64,000 nt of DNA from Bacillus renqingensis (GTDB taxonomy: Bacteria; Bacillota; Bacilli; Bacillales; Cytobacillaceae), in contig NZ_JADDIU010000002.1 of assembly GCF_016464375.1 (NCBI RefSeq), positions 248,001 through 312,000 of the forward strand, given 5' to 3'. Position numbers and translations under genes: made by a program. Of the stretch, positions 8,931 to 16,129 are shown piece by piece; the stretch's first letter is position 1; each line of letters starts with the position of its first letter. A model generated the notes under the pieces. That model saw only the letters and a program-made list of their open reading frames with translations. It ran no database searches and was not told the DNA's origin.

Positions 8931-9121
8931 CCGAAAGATAGCTCAACACGTATGGATGGTATGTCCAAACGTGACAGTTCTGTTCCTATTTGGAGACAGC
9001 CCCAGCACACTTTTCCAGAGAAAAAGCATACTTCGGCAGCTTTTCCTTTCAAATGGAGTCAGGCGATGTCTCTGCATCTCGTCCATCCTACTGATAAAAA
9101 CTGCGACCTCTACCCCATCGG
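8931..9121 (-). promoter_or_regulatory. Lysine riboswitch (L box)
   Basis: The minus strand carries the L-box hallmarks in order: GGTAGAGGTCGCAG, AGTA, AAAGGAAAAGCTGCCGAAG and GCTGGGGCTGTC. P1 can form between CCGAUGGGGUAG (from 9121) and CUAUCUUUCGG (to 8931). About 190 nt, the usual aptamer size. It binds lysine and favours the downstream terminator, shutting off lysP. Confidence 0.93.
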
Positions 9122-9158
9122 TTTGATGAGGATTTTTCTATAAAGTTAATATATTACA

Positions 9159-9187
9159 ATAGTATAAATGTTATTTTCAAAAGTCAA
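9159..9187 (-). promoter_or_regulatory. Predicted promoter of the lysine riboswitch-lysP transcript
   Basis: Minus strand TTGACT (9187-9182), 17-base spacer, TACTAT (9164-9159). Start of transcription is expected about 30 bases before the aptamer. Confidence 0.5.
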
Positions 9188-9294
9188 TGGATAAAATTGT
9201 AAAACGTTCCGTGTTGCAAAGAAATAATAAAAACCTTTAACAAAAGATTCAGAAATCTGATATACTAAAACAGTTAAAAAAGGGGGGAGAAAAA

Positions 9295-10284
9295 TTGCGG
9301 CCCATTATCATTGGCATCTTTGCGGCATTCTTTTTTGCCTTTACGTTTATTTTAAATAGAGCGATGGACCTTGCAGGCGGCAGCTGGATATGGAGTGCTT
9401 CGTTGAGATATTTCTTTATGATTCCTTTTCTTTTCATCATCGTCATCGCCAGAAAAAATCTCAAACCCTTGTTGATTGAATTGAAAAATCAAACCGGTTC
9501 CTGGCTTTTATGGAGTTCCATAGGTTTTGGTTTGTTTTATGCACCGCTTTGCTTTTCCGCTGCCTATGCACCCGGCTGGCTCATTGCGGCAACCTGGCAA
9601 ATAACGATTATCTCAGGTTCGCTGCTGGCACCGTTTTTTTACGAAACAGTAAGTACTGATAAAGGACCAATCAAAATGAAAGGGAAAATTCCCTTCAAAG
9701 GTTTATCAATGTCCTTAATCATTCTTCTAGGAATCATGATGATGCAATTGCAGCAGGCAGCTGAGCTTAACTTTATGGCCATCGTTTTCGGAATAGTACC
9801 TGTAGTCGTTGCCTCGTTTGCCTATCCGCTTGGAAATCGGAAAATGATGGATATATGCGGGGGGCGGTTAGATGTATTCCAACGTGTATTAGGGATGACG
9901 TTAGCCAGTTTGCCCTTATGGGGGATCCTTTCCGTTTATGGTTATGTTACTGTGGGATTACCAAGTATCGGTCAGACGCTGCAATCGGGCTTAGTTGCGA
10001 TTACTTCCGGAGTCATTGCCACGGTTTTATTTTTTAAAGCGACAGACCTTGTCAGAGGGAATATGCAAAAGTTAGCAGCGGTCGAGGCAACACAGTCAAT
10101 GGAGGTATTATTTGCCTTAATAGGAGAATTAGTGCTGTTACATTCCCCTGTCCCAACTACATTATCGTGGATTGGAGTAGTATTAGTCATGGGCGGCATG
10201 GTGCTTCACAGTTATATTTCAAATAAAAGAACAGCTCCGGTTGTCAGGAAGGCGAGCGCTAAAAAATCCTTATCAAGTACTTGA
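9295..10284 (+). CDS. EmrE-type multidrug resistance transporter family protein (DMT superfamily)
   Basis: 329 aa from a TTG start behind GGGGGGAG. About 10 predicted membrane segments and the signature IIIGIFAAFFFAFTFILNRA; this fits the 10-TM 'EmrE-like' family (PF13536) rather than the four-TM SMR proteins. The transported compound cannot be inferred. Possible promoter TTAACA-18-TATACT just upstream. The stop codon lies inside a perfect 28-base palindrome that may act as the terminator. Confidence 0.75.
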   Translation: MRPIIIGIFAAFFFAFTFILNRAMDLAGGSWIWSASLRYFFMIPFLFIIVIARKNLKPLLIELKNQTGSWLLWSSIGFGLFYAPLCFSAAYAPGWLIAATWQITIISGSLLAPFFYETVSTDKGPIKMKGKIPFKGLSMSLIILLGIMMMQLQQAAELNFMAIVFGIVPVVVASFAYPLGNRKMMDICGGRLDVFQRVLGMTLASLPLWGILSVYGYVTVGLPSIGQTLQSGLVAITSGVIATVLFFKATDLVRGNMQKLAAVEATQSMEVLFALIGELVLLHSPVPTTLSWIGVVLVMGGMVLHSYISNKRTAPVVRKASAKKSLSST

Positions 10285-10292
10285 TAAGGATT
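10265..10292 (+). terminator. Palindrome overlapping the transporter stop codon
   Basis: Perfect palindrome whose half is AATCCTTATCAAGT; it includes the TGA stop. Followed by TTCATTTTG, a poor T-run, so termination efficiency is uncertain. Confidence 0.5.
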
Positions 10293-10313
10293 CATTTTGT
10301 AAATATATTCATT

Positions 10314-11174
10314 TTAACCGTTCAGATATGGCTCTAGCTTGTTAATCGTTTCTTGAAGAAGGGCGGCATTTTTCTTATACATTGCTTTTGATTTTTCACA
10401 TTCGGTAGCAAGTGAGAATAACTCTAAATCTGCCTGTGTTTTTTTCAACGATGCAAGTAAAAGGGGGCGCTGCTGCGGTTGTGGCACTTGAATTTTGTCA
10501 TCATAGAGGTCAACGGTTAAATCACCGTAGGAATTCACCTGACCAAGAAACACATTATCGAGTGTAACCCCGAGTTTTTCCAGTTCTGTGTACAGCCAGT
10601 CCCTGCCTTTTCCAGCCCATCTTAATGCCTCATCCATAATAGCTCCATCCATAATAATCGTTTGTGGCTCTTTTTCATTCGCCATTTTCATCCCGACATC
10701 CTTGGGTGTAAGCGGGCGATTTTCTTTTTTGAGTAAAGCACTTAAATTTCCTCGTGGTTCTAAAACGGCAAATTCCACATCCGCTACGTTAAAAATGTTT
10801 TTTTGGCGTAGCAGAGTAGAAATTTCATCAATTGTATACCTTTCTTTCTTTAAGTTATCTTCCAAAATTTTGCCGTCCCTAATGATAACCGTTCCTTTTC
10901 CTTCGGTAAAATCACTGAATTTTTTACTATGGATGGAAAGAAAATTCACAAGATAGGTTACTAAACCAAAGACGATAATGGCTAAGCTGCCATGATACAG
11001 ATTACCCTCTAACCCGGTAACAACTTCTCCGGCAATGCTGCCAATCGTAATACCTGCTACATACTCAAAAAAAGACAGCTCAGAAATCTGTTTCTTACCA
11101 AGAATTTTTGTGGTGATGAATAAAAGTAATAAAAAAAGCAATGATCGAGTTATGATAAAAACCCAGCCTGGCAT
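10314..11174 (-). CDS. DUF421/YetF-type membrane protein
   Basis: 286 aa. Three N-terminal membrane segments (residues ~5-85) with the family sequence LGKKQISELSFFEYVAGITIGSIAGEV. A cytosolic DUF421 domain follows (IRDGKILEDNLKKERYTIDEISTLLRQK, residues ~95-205). The C-terminal ~70-residue helical tail is extra. Start ATG follows GAGGTG. Homologues (YetF, YrbG, YkjA) occur in spore-formers, and with DUF1657 proteins they sit in the mobile spoVA-2mob operons linked to spore heat resistance. Here it is in an operon with one DUF1657 gene and no spoVA genes. Confidence 0.85.
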   Translation of the reverse strand: MPGWVFIITRSLLFLLLLFITTKILGKKQISELSFFEYVAGITIGSIAGEVVTGLEGNLYHGSLAIIVFGLVTYLVNFLSIHSKKFSDFTEGKGTVIIRDGKILEDNLKKERYTIDEISTLLRQKNIFNVADVEFAVLEPRGNLSALLKKENRPLTPKDVGMKMANEKEPQTIIMDGAIMDEALRWAGKGRDWLYTELEKLGVTLDNVFLGQVNSYGDLTVDLYDDKIQVPQPQQRPLLLASLKKTQADLELFSLATECEKSKAMYKKNAALLQETINKLEPYLNG

Positions 11175-11194
11175 CTTATTTCACCTCGTGAATA

Positions 11195-11401
11195 TTATGA
11201 ACCTTTGTATTGGGGTTCCTGCCGTTCCAGTTCCAATATGCGGTATTGTAAATCCTTTTTTATCGTGCCTATTGTTAATGCAGTATCGTGAAATGCCGCT
11301 TTTGCTTCTTGATCTAATGAATTGAATGCTAAGGAAGATAATTGGGATTCAATTCCTTTAATGGTTACAAGACATTGTTTAACGTTCGAAGCAACTGTCA
11401 T
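11195..11401 (-). CDS. DUF1657 protein (copy A)
   Basis: 68 aa, helical (MTVASNVKQCLVTIKGIESQLSSLAF...). Same family as the next gene, about half the residues shared. Lies 20 bases upstream of the DUF421 gene, so probably co-transcribed. The family is found in endospore-formers, often in spoVA-2mob clusters; molecular function unknown. AAAGGTGG ribosome site. Confidence 0.8.
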   Translation of the reverse strand: MTVASNVKQCLVTIKGIESQLSSLAFNSLDQEAKAAFHDTALTIGTIKKDLQYRILELERQEPQYKGS

Positions 11402-11433
11402 TTTCTATCCACCTTTTAGAAATAATAAACATG

Positions 11434-11465
11434 AAAAATGGGTTGGCAAAAGCCAACCATTTTTT
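11434..11465 (-). terminator. Terminator between the two DUF1657 genes
   Basis: On the minus strand ATGGTTGGC-TTTT-GCCAACCCAT followed by TTTTTC. It separates copy B (upstream) from the copy A-DUF421 pair, so copy B is probably expressed on its own as well. Confidence 0.7.
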
Positions 11466-11667
11466 ACTGATTGTATTGAGGCTCTTCAGCTGTAATGTCT
11501 TGAAGACGCGGTTCAACGTTATCTATGATTGATTGCGTCTCCTTGGCAGCTTGTTGATAAAGTTTTTTGGCACTTTTATTTTCTGTCTGAAGTGCGAAAG
11601 TTTCAAAAGCTGCCTGGGCACTTTTTAGCCCTGCTAATGTTTGTTTCACTTGTGTACCTACAGTCAT
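11464..11667 (-). CDS. DUF1657 protein (copy B)
   Basis: 67 aa, starting MTVGTQVKQTLAGLKSAQAAFETFAL and ending with the TAEEPQYNQ tail that parallels the EPQYKGS tail of copy A. Predicted helical hairpin, probably cytosolic or inside the spore. AGAAGGAA ribosome site. A terminator follows directly, giving a short monocistronic message. Sporulation-related by family context only. Confidence 0.8.
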   Translation of the reverse strand: MTVGTQVKQTLAGLKSAQAAFETFALQTENKSAKKLYQQAAKETQSIIDNVEPRLQDITAEEPQYNQ

Positions 11668-11816
11668 CTGATTTCCTTCTTTCCAAATTAAATTTTAGTG
11701 TTACAGAGGTAGTATGCGAATCATTGTTTAATTTATTTACTGTTAAATGGTGTTAATAAATGGGATTTTACTGTTGATTTCTTTCCAATATTCACAGTAA
11801 TGTCACAAATATTCAG

Positions 11817-11843
11817 TTGATTCCTAATTTTGTGTGCTATAAT
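11817..11843 (+). promoter_or_regulatory. Extended -10 promoter of the large structured RNA
   Basis: TGC-TATAAT (11835-11843) is a perfect extended -10 element. TTGATT (11817-11822) gives a -35 with a short 15-base spacer, which the extended -10 can tolerate. The predicted start is near 11850. Confidence 0.65.
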
Positions 11844-11849
11844 GTAATT

Positions 11850-12437
11850 GTAAAAGATAAATAATATTTATAACATCTTAGGAGGCTCAACCATATGTGT
11901 TCGTTCCGTTGGTGAACGAGTAGTTGTAGGTTATTCCTTTACAGTATTTGATTTGGTGGAGCAATGGTAATCTAAAATGATAAAAGTGTAAATCTTAACT
12001 AATCCTTCAAAATTAGAGCTATGTATTCCATAGATCTCAATTGCGAGGCAAGCTTTTTAATGGATTTCATTATTAAGTCAGAAAAGTTTAAGATTTACAA
12101 GGCGAGTATAATGGAGTTTTTATCCAGTATATTTTGCTAACTATTATCTGGGGTAAATATTGCTGAGAAGCCAAAAATCTGTTATAAGGGATAAAGAGTC
12201 TAAATCGGTACTAAACCGAAAATTGTTTCTTTGAGGAGTTTAAATTCCATTAACAGTGAATTAATTCCTTTAACGGAACAGCACCCATCGGTTAATTTTC
12301 TTAATCATTTTCCTTTTAGATTCATCCCTCTAAAAGAAAATAGATTAAGAAACTCAAATTGGCTGATGTCATGGTTGGGTCTCCTAAGATGTTAATGATT
12401 AAGGAGCTGCTTCATTTAATGAAGTAGCTTCTTTTTT
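11850..12437 (+). ncRNA. Large structured non-coding RNA candidate (~590 nt)
   Basis: No protein gene fits this 850-bp gap. The two ends pair as a 24-bp helix: 11871-11894 (starts TAACATCTTAGGAG) with 12371-12394 (ends CTCCTAAGATGTTA), including two G-U pairs. Inside are: hairpin 11901-11919 (TCGTTC/GAACGA); long-range helix 11988-12000 with 12085-12098 (13 bp, one bulge) enclosing hairpin 12016-12038; hairpin 12107-12131; hairpin 12205-12219; hairpin 12245-12278; and a long rod 12286-12368 made of 13, 8, 6 and 7 bp segments with three G-U pairs. Extended -10 promoter upstream and strong terminator downstream, both on the plus strand. The size and architecture recall the OLE/ROOL/GOLLD type of ornate bacterial RNA, but I cannot match it to any known family. 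Confidence 0.75.
12403..12437 (+). terminator. Terminator of the large structured RNA
   Basis: AGCTGCTTCAT, loop TTA, ATGAAGTAGCT (one G-U pair), then TTC and T6. Confidence 0.85.
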
Positions 12438-12514
12438 CTTTCTTAAGCTGCTAACTATTTTGAATAATAATGATGGCTTATTGGGAACATATTGTTGGAA
12501 GGGGGGTGAAGAGT

Positions 12515-12676
12515 GTGTCTAAACAAAAAGAGCCAAAGAAACATACTCCGACGCTTGCACCGGGGTTGGATGACCAAGAAGAATTGGAACAAAGCGCAAC
12601 GAATCAAGAAATTGAAACTGGAGAATATACTAGTGTCACCACTCTTTCCTATGATGAAGTGGATCCTAGCAGGTAA
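12515..12676 (+). CDS. Small hydrophilic hypothetical protein (53 aa)
   Basis: GTG start at 12515 behind GGGGGGTG. The frame can be extended to an ATG at 12470 but without a ribosome site. Sequence SKQKEPKKHTPTLAPGLDDQEELEQ...: very acidic and polar, without hydrophobic core, probably disordered. It has its own terminator at 12686-12713. I do not recognise a family; small disordered proteins of this kind are common in spores of Bacillus, but nothing here proves that. Confidence 0.55.
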   Translation: MSKQKEPKKHTPTLAPGLDDQEELEQSATNQEIETGEYTSVTTLSYDEVDPSR

Positions 12677-12685
12677 CCGGCTACT

Positions 12686-12713
12686 GCCTGAATTGATTTC
12701 AGGCGGTTTTTTT
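12686..12713 (+). terminator. Terminator after the 53-aa gene
   Basis: GCCTGAA-TTGAT-TTCAGGC followed by GG and T7. Confidence 0.8.
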
Positions 12714-12842
12714 AGTCAATTCTTATTTCACTTTTCAAAAAATATTGTCGATTTATACAGAAATGTCCGTGATAGATTATCAGGTTTTGTCGTACTATGC
12801 GCTTACCTCGGAAATAATAGTGTGAAATAATAGAATATTTCC

Positions 12843-12873
12843 AAAAAGAGATGGCAGAGAAACGCTGCCATCT
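12843..12873 (-). terminator. Terminator of the 84-aa gene
   Basis: Minus strand AGATGGCAG, 7-base loop, CTGCCATCT, then CTTTTT; overlaps the stop codon. Confidence 0.75.
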
Positions 12874-13127
12874 TAAAGCAATAATTCATATACCTCATTT
12901 AATTCATATACCCTTTTATCATCTTGTACTTCCCGGGCATGGGTGATTTCAGCATGTAAAATGCTATTTAAAAAGTCTGTTTCTTTCTGGTTTAAACTTC
13001 TGACAAATGCTTCTTCAGTCTTAAATTTCCCATTTGTAAGCTTTTCGTAAATACGTCTAGCTTCAGAATGATCCTCCGTATAGTTTGACAAAGTTTCTCG
13101 AAGATATCCTAATGTATGATCCACCAT
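12873..13127 (-). CDS. Hypothetical helical protein (84 aa)
   Basis: Starts MVDHTLGYLRETLSNYTEDH from the ATG at 13127, preceded by AAAGGATTGG; the frame is open upstream but lacks a ribosome site there. Charged and predicted all-helical, with SLNQKETDFLNSILHAEI in the middle. No signal peptide or membrane segment. Followed by a clear terminator, so it is a real monocistronic gene. Probably a Bacillaceae-specific family; I cannot name it. Confidence 0.6.
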   Translation of the reverse strand: MVDHTLGYLRETLSNYTEDHSEARRIYEKLTNGKFKTEEAFVRSLNQKETDFLNSILHAEITHAREVQDDKRVYELNEVYELLL

Positions 13128-13206
13128 GTTCACCAATCCTTTCACGACATTATTTTTTGACGAAAAAAATATTCTATTCATCAACTAGGATGCCCTTTTG
13201 GCCAAT

Positions 13207-13235
13207 AAAAAAAGCAAGTATGGGACCATACTTGC
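13207..13235 (-). terminator. Terminator of the 85-aa aromatic-tail gene
   Basis: Minus strand GCAAGTATGG-TC-CCATACTTGC, a perfect 10-bp stem, followed by T7. Confidence 0.85.
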
Positions 13236-13240
13236 GATTA

Positions 13241-13498
13241 CTACCAAAAAAACGGAAAGCCTACACCGAAACCGACAAACGGGAAGAATACAGGCGGTCG
13301 CCAAAACGGTCCCCAAAATCCATACCCGTAGCCATCTCCGGAACTAGAGTGGGTTAACTCTTCAATCTCCAAGCCGTCTTTTCTGACCTTTGCCACTCTG
13401 CCTATTGCCCATTTTCCTTCCTTATTTTTAAAACGAATGATTTCACCTTTTAAACGGAGAGCCTGTTCGTAATTTAATTGCACCTCAAATTCCTCCAT
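13241..13498 (-). CDS. Hypothetical protein with Gly/aromatic-rich C-terminus (85 aa)
   Basis: Residues 1-50 form a small beta-rich domain (VQLNYEQALRLKGEIIRFKNKEGKWAIGRVAKVRKDGLEIEEL), SH3/KOW-like in pattern. Residues 51-85 are an unusual tail made almost only of Gly, Phe, Trp, Pro and Tyr (GYGYGFWGPFWRPPVFFPF...). The tail suggests membrane or spore-surface association, or homotypic assembly; that is inference. It has its own terminator. Family not recognised. Confidence 0.6.
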   Translation of the reverse strand: MEEFEVQLNYEQALRLKGEIIRFKNKEGKWAIGRVAKVRKDGLEIEELTHSSSGDGYGYGFWGPFWRPPVFFPFVGFGVGFPFFW

Positions 13499-13616
13499 TC
13501 ATAGCTGCTTGCTATAAAATATGAAGGATGTCCATTGTCTGCCAGGGCTAATAACTAAACATTAGCCGATTTAAACTAAAAATTAAAAAACATTCAACGT
13601 ACCGATGCTTTTTTTC

Positions 13617-14327
13617 TTATTTTGAACAGGTAAATATTCGGTGACTTAAAATATTATGGTATTTTATAAGCATATTCCCATGCTGATTAAGGATAGTAAA
13701 CAGCTCCGGCTCGAAATCTTGGGAAAAATTAAATTCTTGATTTGCGTCGTTGTCCATAAGATTGAGGTGCAGCGGCTTCATTTTGATTTCTTTAAAGCCG
13801 CTTTGTTCTAAAAGACGGATCCAATCACTTTCTAATAATAAAGAATCAATATTATAAAACTGCATGATTTCTTGTTCTGCTGGTTTGGGTAATTTTGAAT
13901 TAACCGTCATTTCATTTGCCAGTAGCCTGCCGCCGGTTTTTAACACTCTGTAGAATTCAGTTAGCGTTTTTGGCTTATTGACAAATGCTAATACAGATTC
14001 ACACAAAATAAAATCAAAGCTATTGTCCCTGAATGGAATTTCTTCTACGGAACCTTGAATTAACTGAATAGGGAATTGTAAACTTTGAAAACGACTTCTC
14101 GCCTTTTCAATCATGGTTGGATTCAGTTCGAGGCAAGTGATATTTGCTTTATACAGGTCATATAAATAGGCTGCTGTTTGTCCTGTACCGCAGCCGGCAT
14201 CCAAAATAGTACATCCTTTTGTGATATTTTCCTGTGCAAGAATACTTTTGGTTAAGCCAATCCCTCCCGGATGGGCCCCCCCAACACCAAACTTCGCTAA
14301 GAAATCAATATATGTTAAACCAGCCAT
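13617..14327 (-). CDS. Class I SAM-dependent methyltransferase
   Basis: 236 aa from the ATG at 14327, eight bases after GGGG; a GTG/ATG pair at 14336/14333 overlaps the ribosome site. Rossmann-type methyltransferase fold with SAM motif I ILDAGCGTGQTAAYL, motif II CLELNPTMIEKAR and motif III DNSFDFILCESVLAFV (UbiE/COQ5-like, PF08241). The substrate is unknown. It is monocistronic, with no pathway genes nearby. Confidence 0.8.
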   Translation of the reverse strand: MAGLTYIDFLAKFGVGGAHPGGIGLTKSILAQENITKGCTILDAGCGTGQTAAYLYDLYKANITCLELNPTMIEKARSRFQSLQFPIQLIQGSVEEIPFRDNSFDFILCESVLAFVNKPKTLTEFYRVLKTGGRLLANEMTVNSKLPKPAEQEIMQFYNIDSLLLESDWIRLLEQSGFKEIKMKPLHLNLMDNDANQEFNFSQDFEPELFTILNQHGNMLIKYHNILSHRIFTCSK

Positions 14328-14555
14328 AGACATCACCCCAACATCTTTTTTGCATCTTATGAAATCGGTTCGTTAAGGGTGCACTGACCATCCATTATCT
14401 TTAGGGAAGTACTATATCGACAATACGAATAAAAATTCACCAAAAAGTAACAATCCTTGTACAGTTTCCTATTCATATTCTTTAGGAAACGGGAGCAAAT
14501 TAAATAAATGGAAGGATTCATTTGTCCTTCTGACTAAATAAAAGGGGTGCTAAGC

Positions 14556-14861
14556 ATGAGAAACTTAAAAAGACTGCCGCTTATTAAAATGTTTATGCCA
14601 AAGCGCAGGAATAATGGTGCGATTTGGGCATCACTTGCAGGGGTTGGTTTAGGTGCTGCAGTGTATAGTATGACAAAAGGAAAACGAAATAAAATGGCAC
14701 TTCCATTTAAAGACACACTCAAAAACCTTGCTACGCCGCTTAAGGATACAGTAAAAAACTTCACTCCGAAAATGAATAGTAACAACATGGATACGGCTGC
14801 TTTAACAGAGTTTTCGAAAGAATTAATGACGAGTGCTTTAAACAATAAAAATAATCGGTAA
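14556..14861 (+). CDS. Small membrane-anchored hypothetical protein (101 aa)
   Basis: Starts MRNLKRLPLIKMFMPKRRNNG at 14556 behind GGGGTG. Strongly basic N-terminus, one glycine-rich hydrophobic helix (IWASLAGVGLGAAVYSMT, residues ~24-42), then an amphipathic helical part resembling repeats (DTLKNLATPLKDTVKNFTP). Probably anchored in the membrane. Resembles the short YtxH/DUF3918-type proteins in plan, but I am not sure of the family. A strong terminator follows. Confidence 0.6.
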   Translation: MRNLKRLPLIKMFMPKRRNNGAIWASLAGVGLGAAVYSMTKGKRNKMALPFKDTLKNLATPLKDTVKNFTPKMNSNNMDTAALTEFSKELMTSALNNKNNR

Positions 14862-14864
14862 TTG

Positions 14865-14891
14865 AAAAAGTCCGCAAGGAGCGGACTTTTT
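14865..14891 (+). terminator. Terminator
   Basis: AAAAAGTCCGC-AAGGA-GCGGACTTTTT, three bases after the stop codon of the 101-aa gene. Confidence 0.85.
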
Positions 14892-14928
14892 CATAAGATA
14901 AGAAAGTAAAAATTTTTTTGACCTTGAG

Positions 14929-15055
14929 AATTGTCCAGCTTCAGCGCCTAGCCCCTCGAGGTCATAAGACACTCCTGAATTGAAGGCAAAGAGCGCCTTC
15001 TATTCAGGAGTGTCTTATGCTTGTCAGGGCTGACCAAGGCGCTTGCGCTTTTCTT
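14929..15055 (-). repeat. Intergenic repeat, copy 2 (conserved ends, hairpin core)
   Basis: Read on the minus strand it starts AAGAAAAGCGCAAGCGCC at the stop codon of the VanW gene and ends GCTAGGCGCTGAAGCTGGACAA. Both ends match copy 1 at 3545-3700. The core differs: it is a long hairpin at 14966-15019 with an 18-bp outer stem (CATAAGACACTCCTGAAT) and a 6-bp inner stem (GAAGGC/GCCTTC). Confidence 0.75.
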
Positions 15056-15935
15056 AATTTGGTGCAATGGGAATTTTCCGTGGTTCGTACCGAATTCCTT
15101 CGGAGGAAAACAGGTTTATAACGAGCCGTCCTCCACGCGTGTGTGCCCGAATTAAGACAGGTTGCTGATATTTATTTTTAAATACGAAATCGGGACCATA
15201 CCAGCTGACAGTAGCATCCCTCCCCGGGGGAATATATGCGACATCCCTGCTATGGGAAAAGCGCTGTACAATCGCAAGGCCCGCATTGTCAACTGCATTA
15301 AAAAGGGTAGAGGAGACCTGGCAAATTCCGCCGCCAATATCTTCCGCAAACTCGCCTCTAACAATAACCGGTGCCTTTAAATAGCCTTTTTCCTTCGTTC
15401 GTTTACCAACCACTTTGTTGAATGAAAAAGTCTCACCAGGAAAAACCACATAATTATTAATGGCCTCTGTCGCTAATTTAATATTGAAGGACCGATTTTT
15501 GTTTTGGGGATTAAAGGAAGTAACATAGTGCCCAATCCGTCTATTTTGAATAGTGCTTAGCAATTCGCTGTCAACCTTAGGATAAACAGTCCACATGGGA
15601 ATTTCCAAGTTTGAAGAGCCTTGATTTAAAAAATTGGAATAAATTTGTTCTGCAAAGGCTTGACGATTAATTTTGTAACCAGCTTGTTCTGGAATGATAT
15701 TTCCCTGATGATCCAAGCGGGCATTTTTCGGCTCAATGGAAATTTTTTTATCCAATTGGTTTAAAAACTGATGAAATTTGCCATCATCAAAAATTGGCAG
15801 GTCCGTATAAGGATGAAAAAAATCAAAGCGATTAATGGTTGTCACCGATTTGCCATCTTTTGTGATGGTTATCTCTTTAGGAGAGTGGATGGGTTGAATT
15901 GCTAGCAAAACTGCAAAAATCCATGATAAATTCAT
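15054..15935 (-). CDS. VanW family protein
   Basis: 293 aa with an N-terminal hydrophobic segment (LSWIFAVLLAIQPIHS), probably a signal peptide or anchor. Residues ~30-125 match the peptidoglycan-binding region that precedes VanW domains. Residues ~130-270 are the VanW domain with NNYVVFPGETFSFNKVVGKRT and EDIGGGICQVSSTLFNA. Family members occur in vancomycin-resistance operons but also widely in spore-formers, where the role is unclear; here there are no van genes nearby, so this is not evidence of resistance. The stop codon touches repeat copy 2. Confidence 0.85.
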   Translation of the reverse strand: MNLSWIFAVLLAIQPIHSPKEITITKDGKSVTTINRFDFFHPYTDLPIFDDGKFHQFLNQLDKKISIEPKNARLDHQGNIIPEQAGYKINRQAFAEQIYSNFLNQGSSNLEIPMWTVYPKVDSELLSTIQNRRIGHYVTSFNPQNKNRSFNIKLATEAINNYVVFPGETFSFNKVVGKRTKEKGYLKAPVIVRGEFAEDIGGGICQVSSTLFNAVDNAGLAIVQRFSHSRDVAYIPPGRDATVSWYGPDFVFKNKYQQPVLIRAHTRGGRLVINLFSSEGIRYEPRKIPIAPN

Positions 15936-16129
15936 TCGTCTTGAACCCCCTCATTTTAATATGGGTATTTACGGGCTGTTTCATGTAACAGGAGGGATTT
16001 TTAAAATTTGTTAAAAAAGAGCAATCTGTTCCCTTGAGCCTGAATATGAAGAGATTATAATTCTAAAGGAAAGAAATGAATGTGGTATAATTTCAAATAA
16101 ACATCTTTTTCGATTGCGAGGATTAACAG

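Noticed and set aside
11668..11760. Sigma-G promoter upstream of the DUF1657 gene (GCATA around 11720)
   Set aside because: No -10 element at the right spacing could be found.
11871..12394. 24-bp terminal inverted repeats interpreted as a MITE or small transposon
   Set aside because: The interior holds many further helices with G-U pairs, a promoter and terminator sit just outside, and I see no target-site duplication. RNA is the better explanation, though not proven.
11850..12437. Assignment to OLE, ROOL, GOLLD, RNase P, tmRNA or SRP RNA
   Set aside because: Only size and general style match the ornate classes. I cannot identify their conserved sequences, and the OLE partner gene is not nearby. 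tmRNA, RNase P and SRP hallmarks are absent.
12513..12830. A longer overlapping frame in the 12.5-12.8 kb region
   Set aside because: It runs through a clear terminator hairpin (12686-12713), while the frame beginning at GTG 12515 has the ribosome site and stops just before it.
15054..15935. Vancomycin-resistance gene
   Set aside because: VanW-domain proteins are common in spore-formers and no vanHAX-type genes are present.
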